A DNA stretch of 64,000 bases from Chlorobiota bacterium. GTDB lineage: Bacteria; Bacteroidota; Ignavibacteria; OLB7. The translations under genes and the position numbers were made by a program. Below are positions 57,655-64,000 of this stretch, piece by piece. The DNA is taken from assembly GCA_028287785.1 (NCBI GenBank), contig JAQBOZ010000018.1, forward strand, positions 1 to 64,000, in the 5' to 3' direction. Each line of letters starts with the position of its first letter. Position 1 is the first letter of the stretch. A model generated the notes under the pieces. That model had not been told where the DNA came from, searched no databases, and saw only the letters and a list, made by a program, of their open reading frames with translations.

Positions 57655-58017
57655 ATGGATCGCAGGGCATTAAAGCAGGAATACAAGAACCGCCAGCACC
57701 CGATCGGCGTGTTCCGCGTGCATAATACAGTCAGCGATAAATCGTTCGTCGGCACCAGCATCAACCTTCCGGCGATGCTCAACCGGCAGCGCGCGCAGCT
57801 CCAGCTTGGCGCGCATTCGATCGCGGCGATGCAGAACGACTGGAATCAGCTTGGAGCCGATGCCTTCGTGTTCGAGATGCTGGATACGCTCACGCCGCCG
57901 GAGACTCCGGGCTATGATCCGGCCGACGATCTCCGCGTGCTGGAGGATCTGTGGCTGGACCGGCTGAGCCCCTACGATGACCGCGGATATAACACCCGGC
58001 CAAAGCGGACGGCCTGA
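57655..58017 (+). CDS. GIY-YIG nuclease family protein
   Basis: 120 residues from the ATG at 57655 with GGGAG 5-10 bases upstream. The sequence DRRALKQEYKNRQHPIGVFR, VHNTVSDKSFVGTSINLPAM, LNRQRAQLQLGAHSIAAMQN, DWNQLGADAFVFEMLDTLTP is characteristic of a small family annotated as GIY-YIG nuclease. Here GVFRV and FVGTS take the places of the GIY and YIG strands, so catalysis is uncertain. A cytoplasmic, stand-alone domain, frequent in Bacteroidota and Firmicutes. Confidence 0.78.
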   Translation: MDRRALKQEYKNRQHPIGVFRVHNTVSDKSFVGTSINLPAMLNRQRAQLQLGAHSIAAMQNDWNQLGADAFVFEMLDTLTPPETPGYDPADDLRVLEDLWLDRLSPYDDRGYNTRPKRTA

Positions 58018-58051
58018 TGCGGTATCCACGAAACCTGCGGGCACCGGCATC

Positions 58052-58954
58052 ATGATAGCCCCGGATGCGCTCGCGGACACCATCGCCCGTGTTCATGCCG
58101 ATCGCGGTCGCCGGTGGCTTGCGGCCCTGCCGGCGCTCCTCGATCACTGTCGTCGCCGATGGCTCATCACGCTGGACGCGCCGTTCGATGATCTCTCCTA
58201 CAACCTTGTGATCCCCGGCAGAACAGCCGGCAACATGGAGGTGGTGCTCAAGCTGGGCGTTCCGTGCAATGAGCTGGAGAACGAAGCGCGGGCCCTGATG
58301 CTCTTCAACGGCGCGGCTTGCGCGCGGCTGCTGGAGTATGATGCCATCGCCGGAGCTCTGCTGCTGGAGCGGGTATCGCCGGGGTTGCCGGTTCACGGAG
58401 TGCTGGATGATGCCGAGGCAGCGCGAGCCGCGGCGGTCCTGATGCGGAAGCTCAGGCATGATCCGCCCGATGGACATCGGTTCCCTTCGCTCGCGGAGTG
58501 GTTCAGAGCGTTGCAACGATTGCCGGGGAAGGATGACGGGACGTTTCCACGGGAGATTATCGCGCGCGCCGAACGGACATTGCTCGACCTGCTCGCTTCT
58601 GCGGAGCTGACCGTGATTCTTCATGGCGATCTGCACCACGCCAATATTCTCTCCTCATCGCCGGGCGGCTGGATGGCGATCGATCCGAAGGGAGTTTGCG
58701 GCGATCCGGGCTACGAGGTGGGATCATTTATGATCAATCGATTGCCCGCCGGGATGTCGGATTTCGAAACGATCGATTTTTTTAATCGACGACTTTCGAT
58801 ATTCGAACATGAATTGAATATCGATCGGAAACGGCTTGCGCGATGGGCGTTCTGCCATGCGGTTCTCTCGGCGGCGTGGAGCTTCGAGGAATCGCTGGAG
58901 TGGCGGGACACCATCCACCTGGCACTGCTGCTGAACCAGTTATCCGAACAATAA
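58052..58954 (+). CDS. APH(6)-type aminoglycoside/hydroxyurea phosphotransferase
   Basis: An ATG at 58052 is preferred to 57977, which lies inside the preceding gene; 300 residues. Kinase-like fold: MEVVLKLGVPCNELENEARA (ATP Lys and Glu), ALLLERVSPGLPV hinge, catalytic loop ILHGDLHHANIL and the metal-binding AIDPKGVCGDPGYEVGSFM. The GDLHxxNIL and IDPKGxxGDPxYE pair identifies the APH(6)/hydroxyurea-kinase group, whose studied members inactivate streptomycin. Actual resistance cannot be inferred from the sequence. Confidence 0.88.
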   Translation: MIAPDALADTIARVHADRGRRWLAALPALLDHCRRRWLITLDAPFDDLSYNLVIPGRTAGNMEVVLKLGVPCNELENEARALMLFNGAACARLLEYDAIAGALLLERVSPGLPVHGVLDDAEAARAAAVLMRKLRHDPPDGHRFPSLAEWFRALQRLPGKDDGTFPREIIARAERTLLDLLASAELTVILHGDLHHANILSSSPGGWMAIDPKGVCGDPGYEVGSFMINRLPAGMSDFETIDFFNRRLSIFEHELNIDRKRLARWAFCHAVLSAAWSFEESLEWRDTIHLALLLNQLSEQ

Positions 58955-58965
58955 ACGGAGCCCGA

Positions 58966-59607
58966 ATGACGATGACGGTGCTGGAGAATCCTGCCACAAC
59001 GCTCAACCGGCGCGATGAAATCCCCAACCGGGATCTGGCGCTGAGGATTATTCAGGAAAATAATACGGAAGCTGCGCGCCAGCTTGTGGACTATCTCCTT
59101 ACCGGCAACCGGAATATTCAGGCCGACTGCATCAAGGTTCTCTGCGAGATAGGAGAACGGAATCCCGATCTTATCGCCGATTATCACGCGGAGCTGGGGA
59201 CGTTTCTCGAAAGTCGGAATAACCGGATGGTCTGGGGAGCGATGGCAACGCTCGACACCATCGCGCTCAGCCGCCCCAAGGAGATCCATGCGATGCTTCC
59301 CAGGATCATCGCCGCCGCGAAATCGGGAACGGTCATCACCAGGGATCACGCGGTCGGCATCATGACGAAGCTGGGAACGCTGAAACGCTACGCGAACGAT
59401 TGCATCCCGCCGCTGATCGAGCAATTGACCACATGCCCCACAAATCAATTTCCGATGTACGCGGAAAAATCCCTGGCCGTCATCACCGGCGCCAACAGGG
59501 AAATATTTCGGAACACATTCACCGGACGTCTCGATGATCTCCGAACCGAATCGCAGCGGAAGCGGGTGCTCAAGGTGCTGAAACGGATAAACGATGGCGG
59601 GAAATAA
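58966..59607 (+). CDS. HEAT-repeat-like protein
   Basis: 213 residues; the ATG at 58966 follows GGAG by 6 bases, only 11 bases after the APH gene. It is almost entirely helical with paired helices: NRDLALRIIQENNTEAARQL, NIQADCIKVLCEIGERNPDL, NRMVWGAMATLDTIALSRPK, TVITRDHAVGIMTKLGTLKR, FPMYAEKSLAVITGA. These look like five degenerate HEAT/ARM repeats. Probably a protein- or DNA-binding scaffold (some relatives are DNA-repair glycosylases), without an enzymatic motif. Coupled with the APH gene. Confidence 0.78.
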   Translation: MTMTVLENPATTLNRRDEIPNRDLALRIIQENNTEAARQLVDYLLTGNRNIQADCIKVLCEIGERNPDLIADYHAELGTFLESRNNRMVWGAMATLDTIALSRPKEIHAMLPRIIAAAKSGTVITRDHAVGIMTKLGTLKRYANDCIPPLIEQLTTCPTNQFPMYAEKSLAVITGANREIFRNTFTGRLDDLRTESQRKRVLKVLKRINDGGK

Positions 59608-59801
59608 TAATTCCGGCGGGGAGGCTGACGGGCAACGCTCGACAGGGAAAATAATTACCGCATGAAAGGGTTCGCCGGCACGAAACGTAACAGATGGCCG
59701 GACGGATAAATCGCGCGACATCGGTTAAGTTGCATGGCGACATCCGCCTTGTTCGCGGATGCCGGGCACCCGGCGTCAGTTCCGAATCCGTGGGCATTCA
59801 G

Positions 59802-60701
59802 ATGAACGCAACAGCACCGCGACCGACAATCTCCTCATTTCGTGGCTGGGCTCCGCTCTGTGTTCTTCCCGTGGCCGTCGCCATCCTCACCCCACCGGCA
59901 TGGCCTCGCTGGGCGTTCATGTGGCTTCTCGCCGTGGCGATATTCATCGGCTGCAAATGGCTTACGTGGCGGCGGACCGAGACGCCTCCCGCGCCGTGGT
60001 GGCGGCACGCGGGATATCTCCTCGGGTGGCCCGGCCTCGACCCCGCCTCGTTTCTCCGTCCCGGCCCGTTGCCGGCGAAGGATCTTCCAACCCGCGCGGA
60101 ATGGCTGGGCGGGAGCGCGAAACTGATCGCCGGCATCGTCCTCATCTGGGGAATTGCCCGTCTTGTGCCGCATGATCAGCCACTCCTCTTCGGCTGGACC
60201 GGCATGGTCGGCCTGATTCTGATGCTCCATTTCGGCTCGTTCCACCTCCTCAGTTGCGCGTGGCGATCGCTCGGCGTGGACGCGCGACCGCTGATGAACC
60301 GGCCACTTGGATCGATCAGCGTCAGCGAATTCTGGGGAAAGCGATGGAACACGGCATTCCGCGATCTGACGCACCGCTTCCTCTTCCGACCGTTGAACCG
60401 GCTGCTTGGCCCGCGATGGGCCATCGTCGCCGGGTTCCTCTTCAGCGGGATCGTCCACGATCTTGTGATCTCGTTCCCCGCGGGTGGCGGGTACGGTCTG
60501 CCGACGCTGTTCTTCGGCATTCAGGCCGCCGCGATGTTCGTCGAGCGATCCCCGGCGGGAGGGCGTCTGGGACTGATGCGCTCTCCGCGCGGCAGGATCT
60601 TCACGATGCTTGTGCTGATCGTTCCGGCCTTCCGGCTGTTCCATCCGCCGTTCGTCCGGAACATTATCGTCCCGTTTCTGCTTGCGATTGGGGCACGCTG
60701 A
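59802..60701 (+). CDS. Membrane-bound O-acyltransferase, wax-synthase-like (MBOAT_2)
   Basis: An ATG at 59802 gives 299 residues with about seven membrane helices; 59694 would add a non-hydrophobic arm. The conserved MBOAT segment SVSEFWGKRWNTAFRDLTHR is followed by FLFRPL, and the presumed catalytic His lies in LFSGIVHDLVISF. This matches the wax-ester-synthase-like group. It would transfer an acyl chain to an alcohol at the membrane; the substrate is unknown. A small membrane gene follows it directly. Confidence 0.82.
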   Translation: MNATAPRPTISSFRGWAPLCVLPVAVAILTPPAWPRWAFMWLLAVAIFIGCKWLTWRRTETPPAPWWRHAGYLLGWPGLDPASFLRPGPLPAKDLPTRAEWLGGSAKLIAGIVLIWGIARLVPHDQPLLFGWTGMVGLILMLHFGSFHLLSCAWRSLGVDARPLMNRPLGSISVSEFWGKRWNTAFRDLTHRFLFRPLNRLLGPRWAIVAGFLFSGIVHDLVISFPAGGGYGLPTLFFGIQAAAMFVERSPAGGRLGLMRSPRGRIFTMLVLIVPAFRLFHPPFVRNIIVPFLLAIGAR

Positions 60702-60730
60702 ACATTCCATAATCGATCCGGGAGATGCTG

Positions 60731-61141
60731 ATGAGAGAGATGATGCCGTCGCTGATCTTCATGGCCGGCATTGGGCAGATGGGGGTGCTGATCGCCTCAT
60801 CGCTTGTGCCGTTTCAATTGAACTGGAAGAAGGATCTCGCCGTCCTCCCCAAACTTCACCGGCAGATGTACTGGGTGTACGGCGGCTACGTGGTCCTCTC
60901 GATCGTCGCATTCGGCCTGATCAGCCTCTTCAACTCCAGGGAGCTTGCGGCCGGAAGCGGCCTGGCGCGCGGCCTGTGCGGCTATATCGCCGTCTTCTGG
61001 GGTGTCCGTCTTGCGTTGCAGGGAATCTTTGATGTGAAGGAGCATCTTACCGCATGGTGGCTGCGGCTTGGGTATCATCTGCTGTCGATTCTCTTCGTCG
61101 GGTTTACGGTCCTCTACGGGATGGCGGCGTTGATGCCGTAA
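60731..61141 (+). CDS. Small integral membrane protein
   Basis: 136 residues from the ATG at 60731 with GGGAG 7 bases upstream (60725 is an alternative). Four membrane helices are visible: MPSLIFMAGIGQMGVLIASS, VYGGYVVLSIVAFGLISLFN, ARGLCGYIAVFWGVRLALQG and GYHLLSILFVGFTVLYGMAA. No family is recognised. It lies 29 bases after the O-acyltransferase gene, which suggests a shared task in lipid modification. Confidence 0.72.
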   Translation: MREMMPSLIFMAGIGQMGVLIASSLVPFQLNWKKDLAVLPKLHRQMYWVYGGYVVLSIVAFGLISLFNSRELAAGSGLARGLCGYIAVFWGVRLALQGIFDVKEHLTAWWLRLGYHLLSILFVGFTVLYGMAALMP

Positions 61142-61275
61142 TCGTGTGGCAATGCCCTGGGTCGTGCGTTGCATGGGGCCGCGTCGCACGCCGATTTGCA
61201 TTGCCTACGGGTCACGCGCGACGATGTCACGCGCTCGAATATTGCGCCCCTCCGGGGCTTGAGGATATCAGATAT
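61142..61275. repeat. Dispersed GC-rich palindromic repeat, copy 5
   Basis: A reverse-oriented core (AATATTGCGCCCCTCCGGGG, then CTTGAGGATATC) is preceded by GCAATGCCCTGGGTCGTGCG and TTGCATGGGGCCGCGTCGCA. It reads into the upstream extension of the NUDIX frame, which supports a later start for that gene. Confidence 0.65.
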
Positions 61276-61366
61276 TATGATATATATGCAATTTTCCCTC
61301 TCTCCCCGCCATGAAGAGGCGTCATCCCACATGGTGCAACATACACCTGCATATACCATGATATCC

Positions 61367-61912
61367 ATGCGCGATCAAATCCGCCGGGAAATCGCATCAA
61401 TCACACCGCTCGATGCGATGGAGCAATCCCATCGCGATGAAACCCTTGCGTGGATCGATTCCGGAGCGCAGCTCTGCCGCGTGGCAAAACCGGCCACGCC
61501 GCCCCGACATCTGGTCTCCTACTTCGCCTGCGTGGATGGCGATCATATCCTCCTGGTCGATCATAGAAACGCGCGGCTCTGGCTTCCGACCGGCGGGCAT
61601 GTGGAACCGGGGGAACACCCGCGGGCGACCGTTTCCCGCGAGGCATTCGAGGAGCTGGGGATCACCGCCGCCTTCCCGCTCGATGCGCCGCTGATGATCA
61701 CCTGCACCGAAACCGTCGGCCTGACAGCCGGCCATACCGATGTCTCCCTCTGGTACGTGCTGGCAGGCGACCGCTCGGCGCCGCTGATATTCGACACGTC
61801 GGAGTTCGAGTCGGCGCGATGGTTTCCCCTTGCCGATGTGCCGCTCGGCAGATCCGATCCCCACATGGGCCGCTTCCTCCGCAAGCTGGCGGCGACGCGG
61901 GTTGCGGGTTGA
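61367..61912 (+). CDS. NUDIX hydrolase
   Basis: The open frame reaches back to 61169 through a repeat, so the ATG at 61367 (MRDQIRREIASITPLDAMEQ) is chosen; 181 residues. The NUDIX box is complete: GGHVEPGEHPRATVSREAFE, then ELGI (GX5EX7REUXEEXGU). Further elements are LVSYFACVDGDHILLVDHRN and DVSLWYVLAGD with ESARWFPLADVP. It cleaves a nucleoside diphosphate linked to another moiety; the long N-terminal helix resembles those of DNA-mismatch/nucleotide-sanitising members. Confidence 0.9.
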   Translation: MRDQIRREIASITPLDAMEQSHRDETLAWIDSGAQLCRVAKPATPPRHLVSYFACVDGDHILLVDHRNARLWLPTGGHVEPGEHPRATVSREAFEELGITAAFPLDAPLMITCTETVGLTAGHTDVSLWYVLAGDRSAPLIFDTSEFESARWFPLADVPLGRSDPHMGRFLRKLAATRVAG

Positions 61913-61930
61913 TCTGGCGTCGCAAACAGA

Positions 61931-61962
61931 GAAGCCGGACTACGTTGTCGTGATCCGGCTTC
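61931..61962. terminator. Bidirectional hairpin between NUDIX and CAP genes
   Basis: Perfect 9-bp stem GAAGCCGGA / TCCGGCTTC. On the minus strand it is followed by TCTGTTTG and on the plus strand by GTCATCTC. It separates two convergent genes. Confidence 0.65.
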
Positions 61963-61986
61963 GTCATCTCAGTGCGATATGTCCCT

Positions 61987-63606
61987 CTATTTCGAGAGGA
62001 TCATCTTTCCGGTTTCAGTCTTCCCCGCCACATTCAGACGGTAGTAGTAGACCCCGCTTGCCTGGTCGCGCGCGTTCCACTCGAACGCATAACTGTCGGC
62101 CGGAAGAGTTCCGGAGACGAGCGTTGCCACGCGATCGCCGCTGCCGTTGACGATATCGAGCGACACGTTCCTGGTCCTGTCAAGCGTAAAACGGATGGTC
62201 GTGCTTCCGTTGAACGGATTCGGCTGGCTCGCGGAGATGCGGCCGGTGACGGCATCGTTCGTGGTCTCCACCCCGGAGGCCAGCGTGATAAAGCTCCCCG
62301 GCTGGCTTGCCGGGCCCCATCCGGTCTGGTTTCCGGCCCTGACGTGCCAGTAGTAGATCTTGCTCTTCTGAAGATTGTTCAGCACCGTCATCGTATCGGT
62401 GATCGTGGAGTCGGAGATCAGGACGGTTGCGAGGTTCGGCGTCGTCCCCACCTCCAGCCAGAACTTCGTGATGCCGGGGGATGGACGATCCCAGTTGAGC
62501 ATCACGCCGCTGGTAGGCACGTTATCACCGTTCTGCGGCCCGATCAGCGTAACCGCGGCCGGAAGCGGCATGCCGGGGGCTCCCGGAACGAAATCGACCT
62601 TGATGTTCTCCGTCCCGAGCGTGACCGTATCAACCATCTTGGCGGTCAGCGCCCCGCCGGACGCGGTGATCATCATCTTCCCGGTCCCGCTGAACGGGAT
62701 GGTAAAACCGCCGGAGCTTGACGTGACCGCGTAGTAGGTGCCGGAGGAGGGCATCACCTGCACCCCCGCCAGACCCTCGCCCACATCATAGATGCCGTTC
62801 TTGTTCTCATCCCTGTACACCACGCCGGTGAGGAAGTGCCCTCCCTTCGTCCCGAAATCCTCGGTAACGACCTTCTGGCCGGTGTGCATTGGAGTGCTGC
62901 TGACACCCACGTTCGTATCCAGGATGCCGATTCCGATCTCCGTATGGAGCTTGGCGGGGTCCGCCTCGAAGTTCATGATGTTCTTCCGGTGCCCCAGGTC
63001 CGCATTGCCGAAATCGGCATTCAGGCTGACATGTCCCTCCCAGATCGAGGTTGAATAGGCGGCGATATTCTCGCCGATATAGGTCCAGCCGGTATAGCCG
63101 GCCGCATTGATCCGCTGGTCGAACGTGGAGCCATCGGAGCCCGTGTGGCTCTGAAAATTATGCGTCAGCATGTCGCGGCTCTGGCGTCGCGCTGCCGCGA
63201 TCAGCTTCGCGTTGAACGCCAGCGGCGGCCGCGATGGATACGTGGCGAAATCCGCCTGCACGGCGGCTCGCGTGGGAGTATAGTGGTCGTAGAGATAATC
63301 GATGGACGGATCATGATCGTTCGCAAGTCTCACCCCCTCGGCGGCCGGGTTGGCGCGCGCGCGGTTGATCAGCTCCAGCATGTACTGCTCGTCCGGCGTT
63401 GGATCGCCCTGATCGTAGACCTGATTGGGAACCTGCGATTCAACCACCGGCGGCTTTGCGAGAGGAGTATGAGCGGCCGGGCGGGAGATGGAAACGCCGC
63501 GCGACATCGGGCCGGCAACCGCCCGACCGGCAACCTGCGCGTGCAGCGCCCCGGTCGTAAAAAGGGCGAGAAGAAGTGAGGGCATCGTGTACGAACGAAT
63601 GTCCAT
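61987..63606 (-). CDS. Secreted CAP-domain protein with type IX secretion sorting tail
   Basis: 539 residues. Signal peptide MPSLLLALFTTGALHAQ. A CAP/SCP domain occupies about 70-245, with LELINRARANP, SRDMLTHNFQSHTGSDGSTF, WTYIGENIAAYS and NADLGHRKNIMN. Here His residues in HNFQSH and LGHRKNI plus the Glu in IGENI form the family's metal site. A carboxypeptidase-regulatory-like strand domain follows (GVVYRDENKNGIYDVGEGLA), then a fibronectin-type domain (WDRPSPGITKFWLEVG). The final 80 residues (QPNPFNGSTTIRFTLDRTRN, then YAFEWNARDQASGVYYYRL) are the classic T9SS type A sorting domain. Exported and anchored at the cell surface or released. Confidence 0.92.
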   Translation of the reverse strand: MDIRSYTMPSLLLALFTTGALHAQVAGRAVAGPMSRGVSISRPAAHTPLAKPPVVESQVPNQVYDQGDPTPDEQYMLELINRARANPAAEGVRLANDHDPSIDYLYDHYTPTRAAVQADFATYPSRPPLAFNAKLIAAARRQSRDMLTHNFQSHTGSDGSTFDQRINAAGYTGWTYIGENIAAYSTSIWEGHVSLNADFGNADLGHRKNIMNFEADPAKLHTEIGIGILDTNVGVSSTPMHTGQKVVTEDFGTKGGHFLTGVVYRDENKNGIYDVGEGLAGVQVMPSSGTYYAVTSSSGGFTIPFSGTGKMMITASGGALTAKMVDTVTLGTENIKVDFVPGAPGMPLPAAVTLIGPQNGDNVPTSGVMLNWDRPSPGITKFWLEVGTTPNLATVLISDSTITDTMTVLNNLQKSKIYYWHVRAGNQTGWGPASQPGSFITLASGVETTNDAVTGRISASQPNPFNGSTTIRFTLDRTRNVSLDIVNGSGDRVATLVSGTLPADSYAFEWNARDQASGVYYYRLNVAGKTETGKMILSK

Positions 63607-63874
63607 ACGTGAACTCCTGAATATGAAATGATTATGGATCGATGAAAAGTCGTCGGGAAAAATTCTTCACGGCATGAATCAGCGGAAGTTGGACCGGAGC
63701 CAGAGAACGGACTTCAATCTTCAGCAAAAAAACGAGGCCATATCACGACGGAAGGGACGATATCCCGGATAGGCTTTGGAAGGATGCCCTGGACGGGCTT
63801 CGCCAATCGGCTTTATCACGACAAATCTATTTCGGTTCGGCAGATAATCCAATCGATAAGATTCCCCCTCCCCG
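63607..63874. other. Intergenic region before the endonuclease/phosphatase gene
   Basis: 268 bases with no supported gene. It should contain the promoter of the CAP gene; no clear box or repeat is seen. Confidence 0.4.
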
Positions 63875-64000
63875 TCACCCTCCCCAGCCAACCCGCAGAA
63901 ATACCGGAAAATGATCGCTGGTGCCGCCGATATACTTCACCGATTTTATATAGGTGTGATATGGCGGACGCGCCACCGGATCGCTCCGCGCGTCGCGGAG
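63875..64000 (-). CDS. Endonuclease/exonuclease/phosphatase family protein (C-terminal fragment)
   Basis: Only the last 41 codons and the stop lie in the window; the gene continues to the right. The ending PYHTYIKSVKYIGGTSDHFP followed by VFLRVGW shows the diagnostic GGTSDHFPV. Its Asp and His are catalytic and metal-binding residues of the DNase I-like phosphodiesterase fold. The substrate cannot be told from this part. Confidence 0.75.
   Translation of the reverse strand, partial: LRDARSDPVARPPYHTYIKSVKYIGGTSDHFPVFLRVGWGG

Noticed and set aside
54697..59607. Possible integron cassette array (DUF1697, VOC, GNAT, GIY-YIG, APH genes in one direction)
   Set aside because: Intergenic gaps are often only 11-40 bases, too short for attC sites. 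No RYYYAAC...GTTRRRY pairs and no integron integrase were seen.

Overview
The window reads as part of the chromosome of a GC-rich (roughly 60%) member of the Bacteroidota/Chlorobi (FCB) group, possibly of the Kapabacteria type. This is inferred from a type IX secretion sorting tail (61987-63606), a complete alternative complex III cluster, a primary sigma factor without region 1.1, an Hc1 histone-like protein, thrombospondin-type-3/OmpA envelope proteins and many lipoproteins. No 16S rRNA gene is present, so the phylum-level placement is an inference.

Layout. 1-4.6 kb: two thrombospondin-3-repeat outer-membrane proteins and tmk on the minus strand. 4.7-16.7 kb (plus strand): a lipoprotein, a PIN-type toxin-antitoxin pair, rpoD, the two halves of the ADP-heptose pathway (hldA, hldC), tamB, an acetyltransferase and rlpA. 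17.2-30.5 kb (minus strand): a respiratory block in the order actA-actB-actC-actD-actE-actF-small membrane protein-SCO-coxB-coxA-coxC-coxD. This is a quinol:cytochrome c oxidoreductase with its caa3-type oxygen reductase, so quinol oxidation and oxygen reduction are encoded together. 31-43.3 kb: a stress-type glycine-zipper protein, an EF-G paralogue, a DUF4397 lipoprotein, uvrA, an Hc1 histone, envelope proteins, rsfS, an arginyl-tRNA-synthetase relic without its catalytic domain, and a phosphoesterase.

From tRNA-Arg(TCT) at 43.5 kb to about 59.6 kb the character changes. There are small solitary genes, lower GC in places, start-less gene remnants, repeats, a STAND NTPase with TPRs, a tandem pair of unknown cysteine-containing paralogues, a TPR-LuxR regulator, and a metallopeptidase that resembles type VI secretion effectors with its usual small partner. 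A run of single-domain resistance- and detoxification-like genes follows (DUF1697, VOC, GNAT, GIY-YIG, APH(6), HEAT). The TPR-LuxR gene lies between two copies of an 18-bp motif made of two 7-bp direct repeats 11 bp apart. One copy lies upstream of an avidin-like gene and the other upstream of the paralogue pair, which suggests a small local regulon. 59.8-64 kb returns to membrane O-acyltransferase, NUDIX, CAP/T9SS and endonuclease/phosphatase genes.

Intergenic spaces hold a dispersed palindromic repeat built on AGCCCCGGAGGGGCG (five loci) and a second family built on AGCTCCGTAGGAGCG (one cluster). The most notable items are the catalytic-core-less ArgRS, the predicted CTAGGTA direct-repeat regulon, the effector-like metallopeptidase module, the tandem cysteine paralogues beside the STAND NTPase, and the EF-G paralogue with degenerate GTPase motifs. 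All functions are inferred by reading the sequence; no database search was possible.
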